Shown one piece after another: positions 34,801 to 49,800 of a DNA stretch of 64,000 bases; positions within the stretch are counted from its first letter, which is position 1, and each line of letters begins with the position of its first letter. The stretch covers positions 11,877,157-11,941,156 of the forward strand of contig NC_040018.1 of NCBI RefSeq assembly GCF_000972845.2, read 5' to 3'. Source of the stretch: Larimichthys crocea. Taxonomy: Eukaryota > Chordata > Actinopteri > Sciaenidae. The notes below the pieces were generated by a model. The model ran no database searches and was not told where the DNA came from. It saw only the letters and a program-made list of their open reading frames with translations. A program made the position numbers and the translations under genes.

Positions 34801-37800
34801 CCCACCCACTCTCTTTATTAGCTGATAGAAAGCATTTGTAGCATGGTATAGTCATCAGTCTTTTCAGCTGTTAGGTCATAGCCCAGTCTTCACCTCCATT
34901 TTTCACGTCATGAATGCTGTCTTCCCAACTCACACTCTCCCTCCTTCATCTGATCTGGCTGTTGTCATATCACCCTGCATGGTAAAGTTACTCCATCTTT
35001 GTTTTGAGATGTTGCTGGACACAAAGGTAGGAGCTTTTGCCACCAAGATCATCTCTGTGTAAAATGATAACATATCCTCGGAGATCATTTTTAGTTTACA
35101 AAACTGAAATTGATAGCAGTTAAAAAGAAATGCCCTATAGTGGCACTCATGGGTGTGCACCTTTAATCATTTCCAGTTGGTACAAAATTATAGAGACTTT
35201 CTTGCTAAAATAGAGTATGAAGATCTGCACACACTTAATACAATTTTCTGTTGTTACATAGCTAATGTGCAATGTTAAAGTTGCAGCAGACTTTCTCTCA
35301 TTTTAAGTCCGTCACCTCCTCATCTCTTTCTCTTTTTTTCCCTTACTCACTACAGTAATTCGCGCACTGTATTGCCTGCATGACTGCAGAGGGAATGGAG
35401 CAGAGAGGGCGTCCAGTTCAGGGAAGTGCTCTGACGGCACAGCTCTGCTGAGGAACGCATATATTAAAAGAGAGCCGAGGAGAGGTGAGGAGAGAAAGAG
35501 TGCCACTACAGGGAGGGAATGTTAAGAGAGGAAATATGATTACATGGGTTACGGCTAGTGCTTTGTACCTGTGGTTGTACTTGCTGCTCTGGGGCCTCTT
35601 ACATGATGTATCCGTGAGGTTGGCTGGCTTTAATAATACCTATCACGAGCCTAATGCTCTCTGAGACAGGGGACAGTTCAATGATCGCGTGTATTTTTAG
35701 CTCCACCTCAGCAGCACTAACAAAGCAGAAGCGGGAAAGAGGATGTTTTGAATGAATCGACGCCTCGGTGCACAGCAAAGGACGTCATCAGCGGCAGCGC
35801 AACCAGCTGAGAGGAGTACACACACACAGGCACCACTGAGAAGAGCAGAGCAGAGCACAGCAAATCACAGACCTGCAGCTAACATGTTGGGCCAACCAGG
35901 ACAGTCAACCTCACACGTCCCTTACAAGAGGCAGCCAGTGTATCGTGCGACTCACAGGTGTGTATTCCAGCCCCTCTCCCAGCACATATGTGGGATGTCA
36001 TTGCTACGTAGCTGCTCAGGTGGTGTGTCTGCTAAAGCTCTCCAGCAGCTGCAGGAGATAAAGTGCTTCGGATCGCATGCCGTTAAGTGTTTGTGTAAAG
36101 TATATGTGCTGGCAGGAGAATTTACATGCATGCTGGAAAGTGTCATCTGTGTTTTGGGGAAGAGAAGGCAGCTGGCTGTTTTGCCTTAAAACCATTGGAT
36201 TGCCTTAGGGGAGAGCGCACTTCACTGTGTACTAATGGAGCAATCTTTACAGGGATGAGGAGACGAGAGGGGGAAAAGAGAGATGTTCACTGCAGTGCTT
36301 GATGATCTCAGGTCACTGACTGCTGTGTTGATGTCAGCAGGACTGTGATCTCTCAGGCTGATTCTGATGCTCTTCTATATTCATGGTTAATGTGGAATGC
36401 CTATATAGGTTAGACTGTAGTGTTTTGATGCAGTCCTCCACACCTCTCAGTGGGCCATATATACACTTCTCAAAGGAATGCACTTGTTTACATGGGTTCG
36501 CTTCTGAAGCCTTAGCAGAGCTGCTAATAGGGCTCAGCCCACACACAGACCACAGACCCACAGAGATACTGTATATATACAGACTGATTCATTCAGTGTT
36601 ACATCTGCTGCAGTTCTGTTTTTGATGAAACTGTATGTTGTTTTCACTCTAGCAAAACCACAGAGAGCTCTCCAGCCAAAGTGTTAGATAGCGTAGATGT
36701 AGAAATTTCACCTATTAGCATCAAAGTGGACTTATAAGCTGCTGTACAAAACCTGTGATACATTAACATGCTTTGAAATCCAGGGATTCCCCAAGGTCAA
36801 AATTTTCAGGTATATGAACTGACAATCTACAATTGTAAAGCTGTTCTTTTGGTTAATTATGTCATTTTGAATTGGTTTGTGACAGAAATCACGCCACAGA
36901 CCCAAACATTGATAGATCCATTCGCAAGATATCGAGCTTATTATCATTCTGTCAGCGTGTCGATGTCAGCCACAGCGATAAGGTTACTTAGCCTATTTAT
37001 CATTCCTGTATGTGCCCCCCCCCCTCTCATTGGTCAGCCCTCTTGCTGTGTTCTTTGCCATAGAGGCAGTGGGCTGTAAACCACCAGACCACGAAATTTC
37101 ACCTACAGTATGAGCAGCAGATAACAGAGGTTTGTATCAGATTTAAATCATTTCAGAATATATTGCTGCTTTCACAACCTTTTTATACTAACATAAATGA
37201 ACCTCTTATGACATTGTACATTCTTTTGTGTTGGTTTGTTTTAAATGAATTATGCACTGGTCAGTTTTCGCTTGCATCTGGTTCTACTCAGGGTGTTGGA
37301 TAACATCTGATTTCTTGTTTAGTTCATCCAAACAGTTCCAGTAATGTTGAGTACAAACCCAGTCACACCCAGCCCAGCTCATCCCTCAGCCACAGGGAGA
37401 AATATGGCCAAAAGACACAGCGCTTCATTTGTATGCTCAGCTGATAATAGAGGTCATGTCTTTTTTAATTGTGGCTTTGAATGGCCCGGACCACTTCATC
37501 CTAAAAAGTGACACACATAAAATTGGTGCAGGGGACAGAAAATCCATGCATAAAAGGAGGACAGTATAGGAGGAAGGAGAAGACCTCTTGTTAACCACTG
37601 ACATTTCCAGCACCTTTCAAGGGAGGACGTAATACTTCTAGGAATAGTCATAGTGATGATACCTAACAAGAGGTTAAGGTATTTGAAAAGGGAGTATGTG
37701 CATCAAGACTGTAACCTTTTAAAAATTCCCCAAATTGTGATTTAGATGATCCCCTTTACGTGGGATAGAAATTCTAGGGAAGGGCTGTTCTGGTAAAATC

Positions 37801-40800
37801 CAGCCGGCCAGTTAGAGTTTTAGAGCTGTGCACCAGATGTGGTCTACCTTCCTCTACTGACGCCTGGCACTTAATAAACCCCCTAAGTCTTTACAAGCTC
37901 TCCCCACTCTGAGGATACGGAGATCTAAAAATAGCCTGTAAATTCAGTTACCCTCTGCCAGCCAAGTGGAACCTTACCTAATTCATTTAATCCATCAGTT
38001 TAATTTCCTCAAGAAAATGATAATGTGATAGTCTGCATGCTTTAGGGATCCAAGATGGACAGATGGGAGTGGGCTTCAACCAAAAGATTAAAGCATACTT
38101 TTAATATTTTTTTGTAACATCGTGTACAATATTAAAATAATTGTTTGATGTCTGATTCTGCAATGTGGTAATGCTGTATTTGAGGTCATTTACTGAAAAT
38201 GGTGCTTTTGTGATCTAAGCAGGGGAATACCAGAGACTGAATTTACAACTTAGAAGGAACAGATGTAAGAAAAACCTGCAGTGCCTCAATAGATTTGTGT
38301 GCAGTATGTTAATACTGCATAATATAAGAAGACAGTGACTAAAAAAAAAATCAGTTTGCTTCCAAGTCGATTTTGTTTGCTTTTGTGGCCACTGGGGTCT
38401 CTGTGTGCGGTGCCACTGAGCATTGCAGTCATGGAGTAGCTGTGCTGTCTTAACCCTATGTATCACTGTAATGTAATGTAACTCCCCAGTGGGAGTGTGT
38501 TCAATGGCTGCGGTGTGTGTCTTTGCTCAGATTCTGTAATGAGAACTGCAGGAGAAAGGTCCCTCCAAGCTTGGAGCCAGTCTGGACACAGTTAGCTCCC
38601 AGCAGAGAACAGATAGCACACACACATGGACACACACACAAAGAGCTGACTCAGACTTCAGGATTGTAGAAGGAGTATTGGCCAATCTTGACGAGAAGTC
38701 AGAAATGTCTTTGTTTTCCTCCATAGATCACCATTGTCATATTATAGATACACTGCACTGTGCACGCTGGAGCAAACACTGTTGTAAACACCTGGCCTGC
38801 TGCAGTAAAGTGTGCTGCGCTATAAGAGCTCGGACACAGTCATGGCCAAGATTCTCTGCAGCAAAATTTACCAGACTAATCAAATTTCTCTCATACGGCA
38901 GCTTCTGTATGTTTGCTTAAATATGATGACTTTGTCATTTACCACTGTACTAAATCCAAAGGAATAACGTAACCGAATCAAAGGTTTAAACAATAGATTT
39001 GTCTCTTAGTATTCTTTACAGTGCATTTTTCAGCAGCTGGATAATTTGATACATTCCTCCACTGTCATCTTGCTGACAAAAGCTCCCCAATGTTAAAAAA
39101 AATCTGTGAGTGTGTGTCAGACGAGGGTTGGATGGAGGAGGGTATTTAGTGGTGGGTTGACATGAAAATGCCTCTGACGTGATTGTGTAAGGGATTTAGA
39201 CATGTTTCACAGCATGAGGGTTAGCTGAATCCGATTGTTAGAGGATCTGGTGACTGTTCATCTGCACCTCTGCTTTTAGACAAAGGCACCGGCAAGTGAC
39301 AGAGCTTTCATGAAATGGCATTGGAAAACAGGGATTACCACGGTTCAGATAATGTAATCCTTAATATTACAACCAAATTCAACTTCGCCTGTCCTATTTT
39401 GTTTCTCTCCATCATAAAGAGCATGGTAAAAGGGATGACAGTCATGAAGACGCTGTATCTTAACATACTTTGACAGCTTGGTAGGATGTCTCCTATTTAT
39501 TATTCTATTCATTTATGACATAGTCGTATAATTTTATCGTATTTGAAGAACAAGTAGGTGAGAAGATTTGTGCATGAGTTTATTTAGCTTAGTAACGTCC
39601 AGCTCTTACAGAGGTGTTTTCCCAGGAGCACATTAATGATGTGCTCCACCCATAGGAATAGATAAGGCTGCTGCCACGTTCATCTTTGTGTTGGCCATCA
39701 TTAGACAACTTACCTGCAGCGTTTTTCACCTCCGTGTGGCATTTTACTCACAAATGTGACGTCATTAAAGCTATCTCCCTATCCACCTAGGTAGCTACCC
39801 ACCAAGCTACCTGCTTACCTGTCAACCATTATTTTATGGGGTAAACACCAGTCCGATCTGTGATGTGTAAGTCATTTCATTATTTGTGGAAGTTGCTCCG
39901 ACATAGCACTGGATTTTTGTTTTAATAACAGCAAAAGGTGAACTGGAGTTTCTGTCTCTGATCATCCAGTCGTGCGGTTTCTTGCTCAGAGTACTTTTGC
40001 TGTGCTTGTCTGTTACAGTTTGAGTTTTATTGTGATGTTTGATTTATTTTTGATGTTGGCGGATTATGGGGATCAGAGCTCAAACAGATAATCTGACCAC
40101 AAACATATGCAATTTGTGTCTGCGTGTGCTCAGGGGAGTGTGCACGTAGTATGACAGATTGCCTAACTTTGGCTGAATTGGAGAGAGTCGTACTGCAGAT
40201 CATCCATTTGGCACTGTAAAACCTCGGGGAGCAGACAGCTCTTTCAACCATGAAGACAAAGAAAAACGCTCGTGGTTAGTCTAGCAAATGATGACTGCTG
40301 CTGCATGGGACCTGTATTGACAACCTGCAGGTAGGTTGTCTTTGTTTTGATATGCTTGCTCTGCGTGTCATATCTGTTTGTGATTTGGAAAGTGCACGTG
40401 GCTGCCTAGATATTGCTGCTTATTGATTTGTGTTAGTCAAAGCTTTATGACTAGTGACCAGGGAGATCATTATCTTTTATCGTAAAAAGCTGACTTGACT
40501 TTCCTCACTTTTTGTTTTGCAACTCAGCATTCTGTTGTCGTTTTATACTTGGTTAAGGGTGATTTATTGCTTTGTTTTTATTCTAAATGTGTCATATCTG
40601 ACTGACATCTGTGCTGCAGAATTGCTGCAGAACAGGCAAGCTGCCTCACCATAAATTCTCTTGAAAGCCCTCAACAGCAGCATAAGTAGGCAATTCACAT
40701 GGATGTACACATACACCTTGTGGGAAGAGATTATAGAGTGTGTGCAGTGATGCAGCATCTCCATTACGAATGAAGAATCAGTTTTAGCACAGGGAGGATG

Positions 40801-43800
40801 CTTTGACACTTCTGGCAGTGTTCTGTATATGAATACTAAATGATAAACGCAGCGCATGTGTGACATAGAGCCAGTTTTCCCAGGATTCACTCCTCTCTGC
40901 CTCTCATTTTGTTTTGGCACTCAACAGAGAAATGGTTGAAAAACATATTTAATCTGACAGGACGAGTGAATGCACGTGAATGTCTAATAATCTTGCTCCA
41001 CCCTAAACATAGGTAAAGAGTGGTCGTCACATGATTGATGAGTAGATCATAGGTTGTAGCGAATAGTTAGGATTGCTGTACTTCACTTCTACATCGATGG
41101 GAATAAAACATAAAATTGTTCTTGATCATCAGGTTCACTTGTACGTGCTACTGTTCAAACTATAGTTGATGCACATTTTAATGACTACATTTCTCTGATT
41201 TGATTTGAGAAAACCTCCTGCTGTGCAAAATCTAATTAAAAGTGAGTAAGTACAAGGTGCAAATGTTAACATGCTCAGAACAAACAATATATGTCATTAT
41301 TTTAGGTACGAATACAAATTGCTTCAGTATTTCAGTTGACAGCAATTCAAAATGCTTGTTACTGGCAGCTTTTTAAACATTTTGTCAAGGTCTCAGAATT
41401 GCTAACAGTATGTATTTATAATCAAGTTTCATTTTAAGATGACGGAACTGTAAAGTATTCCTGGAAAATGAATTTCATCGAGAAGTGGTATCTAATTAGT
41501 ACCTAATTTAAATTTTACTTAATGGCACATTTTTTACATTTTCATGACAATGAGATGCAACAGAGCTAAACAAAATTAGCCAATGCTGACTTTGTGTTTG
41601 GTTTTCCAGTTAATGTGCAGTCTCGATGGTTACATTGCTCTGCTCAGCTCTGGTGCTGGGATTTTTTGTTGAAATTAGATGCAAATATGTGCCCATGTAC
41701 AGGATGTCCCTGACCTGCGAGGAATTGTATCTTTCTGTTGCTGTTATGCACTGCCTTGCTTCGGTTCATAAGTTACCCAGATGGGAGCTTGTAGATAAGG
41801 ACAGTGAGGTTGAGTAGAAGGCGTCGGGGACCTAACATCTCTTTATCTTGTCTGATGCTTTTTTGTTGTTGTTATTGTTCAGAACCCCATCCTCTCTGAT
41901 ATTCTTCTTTTTATTCTGCTGACAGGGCGGTGATCACTTTGCTAGTTAAGCCTCCTACACATGGGTGGAGATCCCTGAAGGGATTCAAGGGTGAATCGGT
42001 CAAATTCAAATAAATTACCACTTAAGTCTCTTTCTCTGGGAAGTAATAAAAGTTTAATCAGTTACCTCCATTTCACACTACGAGAATGGTCTTCATTGGT
42101 ATGTTTAGTTGAAAATGGAACTGACTGTTTTTAGATACTGCTGAGATTGTTGCCTGTGAATGAGATATTATCTGACAGTATTTTGCATTCTTTTTCGCCT
42201 TGATGTTCTCGTGCCGTGTCATTACTCTACAGTAAGGTTTCTTGATGGGTTTGTTTATTTAGCTACAGATGACAGCACATTCAGCAGGGCTCGCTGCACA
42301 CCATTCTTTGACTATCTCCTGCCTGAGATTTTAAGCTTTAACATTCCCCCGCACTTCACATCCCCTTCTGTCCTACATTGCACAGCAAAGTGATTAGCTG
42401 TGTTTGGCTTTGCAATGTGGGTTGGACACTTAAGCAGATGCTCTAGTTTAGTAGCCACAAAAAGTATACAGTGTCAGGTTGTAAAAGGCACACATTTGAT
42501 CTACTTTTGCTGGTGTACATATGATGCTAAATAGTTTCAGCTATGCAGGGGTTGTGTTTCTCACTAGCTGACTGGAAGATACAGTGGAATTATCTATGAT
42601 GCCTTCCTGTCTGCCTGCCGTCATTCCATTATGTCAGTGAGAGGAGAGCTGCGTCAGTGTGGAAAAGTCAAGGCAAGAAATATTCCTGAGTTTAACTCTA
42701 GATGGAACATATTTACACGCATTCGATTACATTCATGTAATATGGACCATTGCTGATCATCCAACCTGCTGTGCTGGTGGGCAGTTGATCTATGTGCTCT
42801 ATTGTCCCTCAGTTCCTTCTGTGTGTGTTTAATTGACAGTGTAAAGAATAGATGTCGTACCTGTGACGTCACCCACAGGTTTCTGGAGCTATTTTCAAGC
42901 TCAAAATGTGTGGCCGCCACCATCTTGTCCTACCTCTTCTGCCTCATGGCTAATCTAAAAATCAACAAAGATGTGGCTCATCAGCAGACCTGAGGTGGGC
43001 TGCAAGACGCCGGCACCCATCTGTCAATCAGAGTGGCCACGCTGTTACAGTTTTGTCCAGTTGCTAACACACTGAAATGACATGGATAGCACAAATATTT
43101 AAACTGACACACAGGGAGCAAAACCTCATCTCAAATCTCCAAAACTTTAAACACATTTTCTGCTTTACACACATTTTGCAATTCGAAGTGGCTCTTGTTA
43201 AGTGTACTGAACGCGGTTCTCTGCATAAGACACAACAATCTGACATAAAGTCACATGTTTGCAATTTCAAAACACGCCATAAAATAAAATGACACTACAT
43301 GAGCTCATTGGCCACTATATGTGACACCTGCCCAAACATGCTGTTATGAAATTGTTAACACTTTAATCAGGAAGTAACTTTGGAAGACATTGCTGAGAGA
43401 GGAAGAGGAAGAGGGAGGGTTTGAATGAGAGGGGGAGGAAGAGTGAGAGGTCGGGCTAGAGCTGTGTTGTCAAATTATTTTGCTTTCCTCTTTATTTTTT
43501 ATTTATTTATTTTTTCTGACATTTTTTCTGCAATTGTATTTTTCAGCTCACTGTTTTGTGAGCATATTTTAGCTCACTCCAATGTAAATACATCTGCTGT
43601 GCATACGTTGCACTGACTTGTTTGGTGAAAAATAGATAAAATAAATATTTCAATAGCATGTGTTTGTATCTGCAAATATTTCTGTGCATGTGAACAACCT
43701 GAAGAATTGTCCACAGTTTGAACTATGTTAGTATTATGGCAAAGCATACTAAAGATGAGAGTGCCTTTCATTATGCCCAACAGTGTGTAGTTTGTTAGAC

Positions 43801-46800
43801 AAAAATCTACGAATACGAATGTGTGCCATCTGGTGCAAAAGTTTGATTTTGGTTGCATTGCTTCATTTTGTGGGATATATGAGGTGTTTTGCAGTTTGGG
43901 TGTGTGTTTTGGTAAATTGTGTTTAAGCAAATGGAAAAAACTGTAATTATGCATAACTTAAAGCTTTAATATAATTTGAATGGGTGAGTTAAATAGAAAC
44001 AAGACTGTAAACATGTTTATTTCTGCTGTGAAGTTGGATATTTTAATATGTGGGTTTATTGAGACTAACATGTCCTGCAGCCAGCTGTTCAAGGAACTGT
44101 AGTTTTTGGCACTTGCGCATAGACTTAACTTCAGAGCCACAGAGGTTGCTGCTTGGTGTGTTTCCATACAAGAGACCAAGGGAGAGCCTCTCCATCAGAA
44201 CTGTTTTTTTACCTGACCTGGAATCATTTGCTCAAACCCAGACTTCAATCTGCTCTCTCTGGGCTGAGAGCTAAGCCGATCATACTGCGACAGCTTTCTT
44301 GTTGATGTTTGTCTGCTGGAAAGATAGAAGAGTTGGTGGAGTGCACATATTGATAGACATTAAACTTTCTGGCAGTGCTAATACTACGGTAACAAGGGTA
44401 GAAGTACAATTCAACCTTTGGACTCAACATGGCAAAGTTATTGTAATTTTGTAATTGAATCTTGAAATGGCTGAAATGACAGTAGGATGAACACATCCAA
44501 AAACAGACAACCTTTAACATAACCACACTTCAATGCATTTTTTTATCGTTAGGGTTACAGGAACCATTGGCAATGACTGAAGGGAGAGTATATCTTTTAC
44601 ATGATGTTCAAAATATATCTGTTCTATTAGAATACATATTCTGTTCTGTAGTCTTTGCTGTCAAATCCCATTTGCATCCTCATATTTTCAGTAGGGAGAG
44701 GTTTCACTGCTTATGAAAGTAAGTTGGTGCGAAGACATTAATATCCCAAATGTGCTTAGTTCAGCTGAGCATATTTTTTGAAAAAGTGCCACCACAGTAA
44801 ATAAGCTTGTAAACTGATGACACGAGCATGCTTTAGGTGTGATTTCGGGTGCTTGATGGGCAGCCTGTAGTGTAACATGACGTGTAAGTGACGTACAAAC
44901 AAGGAAAACCCTGCAACATGATACATTTGTGATTCTGTTCAGTACACAATTCAGATTTTTTTTGTCTGCAATTGTTTGGAGTTCTGTTTTATTTTTTGTC
45001 AATTGAACCATGTTTATTATTGCCAAATTGTTCCTACTCCTTTTTTTCATGCAGCAGACTAAACCTTTGGGTGACTCTTTGCTGTATTGTGCACAGCACA
45101 GTAAGAGTGCTCATGCTCTGTCAGTGTAAGGCAGTGCTGCAGCCTAACAGATCCGGTGTAGCAGAGGACGTAAGGCTCTTGCTGTTGTCCTGCTGGGTGC
45201 TGACGAGTTGTTTTCACGTTGCAGCTGTGAACACAGTTATGACCTACCTTTAGTTCATCTCTCATGGTCAGATTCCCTAATGTCAGTCACTCTCATCTGC
45301 TTCTGACCTACAGCGATAGGAAGCTATGCAAAGCACCCATGGAGCCTGTGGAGGATGAAGGTCAGAGGTCACCATATTACCCTGTGATTTCCAGAGGCGA
45401 GTGGCTCATGTTGTGTTTTAGCTGATCTGAGATTGGGTCAGACCTTTGATGACAAAGCTTGAATAAGTGTTGTGAAGTTGTGTCTGTATGTTCCGTGTGT
45501 GTGCCTTTGAACCTCCACTATTGATGTGCAGATCACAGTGAGAGAGGAACGAGTAGAGACAAAGCCTGTTCCAGAGTTGGCTTGAAGAAGATTTGATACG
45601 TTTTCGGTCAGCTTATCACTTTGTCTGATTGATTAGACACTTCTGTTTATTAGATAAATACATATATATACGTGAGCTCCACTGATCACGTGCAGGTGCA
45701 AGTAAGGGCTACAGCAGAGATTATCAGCATCCCCTGACGTGTCTCTTTTGCACTGTCAGTTATGCAATTCTTTTGCTGATTGTGTGTTTTTGTCTTGGTA
45801 AGAGATTTGATTTGCAAAATCTTGTCTCCCATAGCTTGTCAGTACCCCCAAGAAGAGATTTGCCAAACTAGATCAGAACTTTCAAACCAGCAATGCTTCC
45901 TAACTTTTTTCTTTGTCACAGCATATTCCTGTCATTATTGATCCCTAAGATAAATGCTTTTGAAAGTCATTTTATTGTCATGGTTGGAAGCATTATAAAA
46001 CCACAATTTCTTTGATGAGTTACTTCAAATATTTATCAGTCAGCTAAACTTGTGCCAATGGAGCAAAGGAAGTGCTGATGTGCTCACGGTGCTGTAGATA
46101 ACCAACTCTTGCTGCAGGTAGTTGTTTGAGGGTTTGTTTGAAGGTTTAAGGTTATAAAATAAGAAGAGTAAACCTTCTTGGGTACAAGATACTAATATTG
46201 GTTTCTGGCTCTTAATGTGTGTTTGTACACTAAAGTTCAGACCCCGTTAGTCTTTTTACTCTCCTTTTTAGTGTAATTTCCAAATGAGCAGGCATGAAAC
46301 GAGATATAACTGAAGACACCTAAAGACAAAAGATTTCAGTTCCCAGACCAGGATCCAGGATATCAACGTTTTCACTCGGAGCAATGGTTCTTTTTCAGAA
46401 TTAGTTTCTGTGCATGGAGAGTAGTGTTTCCTCGCGTCTTAATTCTTTATTATTGGCCCAACACAACACGCAAGAAAGGCTTCTTCCATTCACTGCAATG
46501 CAATTAGCTGTTGCCTTGCTTATGTTTTGGAACAGCATGGCCTAAAGGACCATTGTGATTGCGAATGAGATGTGCTGTGTCAGAACTGTGTGTGTAGAAT
46601 GTTAATGAGGTGACGGCTCTTTCAATTTTTGCCAAACCCTCTGTTTGACAGAGGTACAGACACTGGCAAGTCCTTGCACCTGTTCTCCATTGGGCCTGTT
46701 TGAGCCTGTCTTTACCACTCTTTGCCCAGTGTCGCTTGAGTGGTTTGCTGGATCAGTACAGGCTCCATAAAAGCAGAGCTAAGACCAGGGTTTTTCTGAT

Positions 46801-49800
46801 TCCATTGATGCTATTTTAACTACTGTATATGGATGGTGTAGAGAGGCCTAACAACTCTCCAGTAGGGTTGTAATAAGTGTATCATACTGTCAACTCAGCT
46901 TGGAGTTTCTGCAGTTGTAAACAATGATGACGATGATGGTAGTAAATGAGCGCAACAGTAGGGAAAGGCCAGTCAGTCAGTGTGAAATGTGTTTGGTTGG
47001 CTTCCCTCGTTTCCACACTGAACGACAACAGAGTCTCCCAGTAACTCTGTGGAGAGACTGCCCGGGTAATTCCTTCAGAAATGTCAGGGAAATAAAGCTG
47101 AGGGAGGCTGCTGCTGCAGTGCTCAGCTATGAAACTGATAAAGGTCAGTCAACATGTACAAATCCTGCTGCAGAATGCTTATCTCCTTAATGGCTCCCCA
47201 TGTCTGGGTACTGCGCACAAACCACTGCTATTAAGGCTTAATTAATTTTGCCTGCTAGGCCTGGGATGCGACACAGTGTTTCTGGAGGTCCTTGATATCT
47301 CGTTCCCACAATTCAATGTTTCACACTGCCTGGGTGTGGTGGTCGTACACACAGAAATGACAGTTCACTATTGGTTCATGGTACCTCATTTGACCTGATC
47401 TTGTGTTCATCTGATTTGCTTTCGTCTCGTCCTTTTCTGCAGAAGCGCATCATCTTCCTACTAACAGCTCGCTGATATTAATGATACATTCGTTACAGCT
47501 AATTAAATTGGCTTGGAAATGAAGTCAGCAGCCCAGCTGGAATAAGTGATTGCCGTTGTGTGTTCTTTGGTGATTAGTTGCACATTATTGATTTGTGTTT
47601 TACTTCACTCAGAGCTTCAATATCAGGCCAAAGGTTTCTACAGTATATGACATTTATTACACCACACTGATGAGTTTGTGTTGAGCACAGACTCACTTTA
47701 ATCAGTCAGTTGATACTTTAATCATCAGCTAGGGTTGTGTATAAAAATATACATATTACATCTACATATTATCTTAATGACATTCTCTGCCTTTCATAAT
47801 GTCTGTTTTTTAAACTCAGTTTCTTGTTTAATGGATAGCTTAATTATATAGCTTTGTGACCATGGAATGAGTTTTCAGTGTGTTTTTGTATCATTTGTTC
47901 AATGAACTAGAAATATTTTCAGGAAAAACATGTTTTTTTACATTATAGTTAGAATATTCATGATCAGTTTCATTTTGTCACAGAGAAATAGCTTGGCTCT
48001 CACTTGCCAAGCTCTTACATGATTTATCCTCCTTGAGTTTTCAGACACCTTGTCGATGCTCTGATGCTTATTATTAAAGCCACATAAAGGGAGACAAGAG
48101 GCTCTTCTTGCTCCTGTTAATTGCACTGAAAATATGCCCGAAGGGCTCTTGTTTCTGTCCTTCTCCGTGGGTTGGACCTTGAGTGTGTCACATTGTCTGA
48201 ATGTATTTAAGCTGAAGAGAGGTTGCAGTTTTGCTTCTTTTAACTTATCTGTTTCAGTATTTACCACAGACACAGTATGTTGGTACCACCTGCTCCTCTG
48301 GCCTGCATTCCTTGGGATTAGTATCAATTCCCTTTTAGCGTAGGTCACAGGTCAACCTTACTGTTAAACCAGCGCTTCAAAAAGTAGACACCGACGACCT
48401 TGAGGTGACCTTGAAGGGCCCCATGAAGTATGAGAGTTTATCTGTTTTAGGAGTTGTGAAAAGTATCTGGATCATGGTTTAAATACTCAACACTCTGTTT
48501 GTCTTGCGCTTAACACGAATGTCATGGTCATTATTTGAATACTTTATGCTTTATAACACCCACTGTTATTTCATGTGAACTCGTGCACATGGAGCAACTA
48601 ATTAATATTATAGACGGATATCTATCAGACAAAGTTATCTTATTGATTGATATTGAAAAAGCAAATTGACCATTTTCTGTTTGTCTTCATTACTTTAGCT
48701 GCAATGCTGCCACTCAGAGGATATCAGTGGTATACCTGTGTGACGAACAGAAGCCAAAATATATCTAAACATATCACAACTAATATTTCAACAGTAGCTA
48801 CACAACTCACTCTTTCCTTAAAAGCAATAAATGTTTGGTGAATTCAGTTCTAGAGGCAGTGAGAGGTAGAGAGTGGGAAGTAGAAAATAGAAAGGGAGGG
48901 AGTTTCTGATAAGCAACTGAGGTATTCCCCTGATGGGAGGGAGTTACATCTCTACCATCCTCTCAGCAAGTGTGGGGTGAAACTCTCAGATAGCACACTT
49001 GAGAAGGAGAAAGCAGAGGTAAAGAGCCTCCCCTCCTCTTCTCCTCCTGTTGGCTCCACTTTACTCCCCTTTGCGGATGCAAGCTGCATACGAGAGACCC
49101 TCTTTTGCATCTTCCCACCTTCCCTGACAATGCCGAGAGGATTTCCATGACCTGCAGCAAACACAGCGAGTCTAGCAGCTGATTCGTGATGATTCACTCT
49201 CACGCAGCAGGTGAGGCTGTTTCCACTGTGTGCATGATACAGCAGAGCAGAGCAAAGTAAGTAGCAGACAGAAGCAAAGAGAGATCTGTGCTACCAGTGG
49301 GTACTGTTTCTTTTAGTGTAAATAGAGAGAGGAGTTGAGACTGTGAAAGGGTGGTTTGAACCCTGTCTTTGATGTGTGTTGTGGAACCTGTGTGTTTCTA
49401 TTCAGGTTTTGAGAAAAAGAGGGAGAGGTGTGCAAACCACAGAGCTGTGCCCCTGGTGCCCCCACTGCCAAGACTTAGACCATTTTTGGACAGGGATTAC
49501 TCTGAGCCCCTTGTTTTTGCTGAAAAAAATCAGTATGGCATGCCAGGGCTGTACCGTGGTTGTTGCAGCATTGAGAGAGGGAGAGAGAGAGGGAGCTGAT
49601 TTGAGCTGCAGTGCTGCTGTTTCCACACATTTCTTGGGAGAAGCTTTAGTTGAAATCAAAACCGAGCTGCCCTCCTACTCTCAGGTTACTCTCCATTCAC
49701 AGTTTGCCCACTTGTCACACTACTACTACTGTTAAAAAAACTACTATTTTTACTTCATATATGTTACTTTTTAACTGACAGTTACCTCTTATGTCAGCTA

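Noticed and set aside
48850..49210. GA-rich then GC-richer segment ending at a strong CAGCAG|GTGAGG donor
   Set aside because: The only ATG frame reaching the donor meets a stop on joining exon 4 or exon 5. It could be a non-coding exon, but nothing else supports that.
49376..49735. 119-residue frame on the + strand in plekha7 intron 3
   Set aside because: No homology; overlapping frames of similar length on both strands indicate chance.
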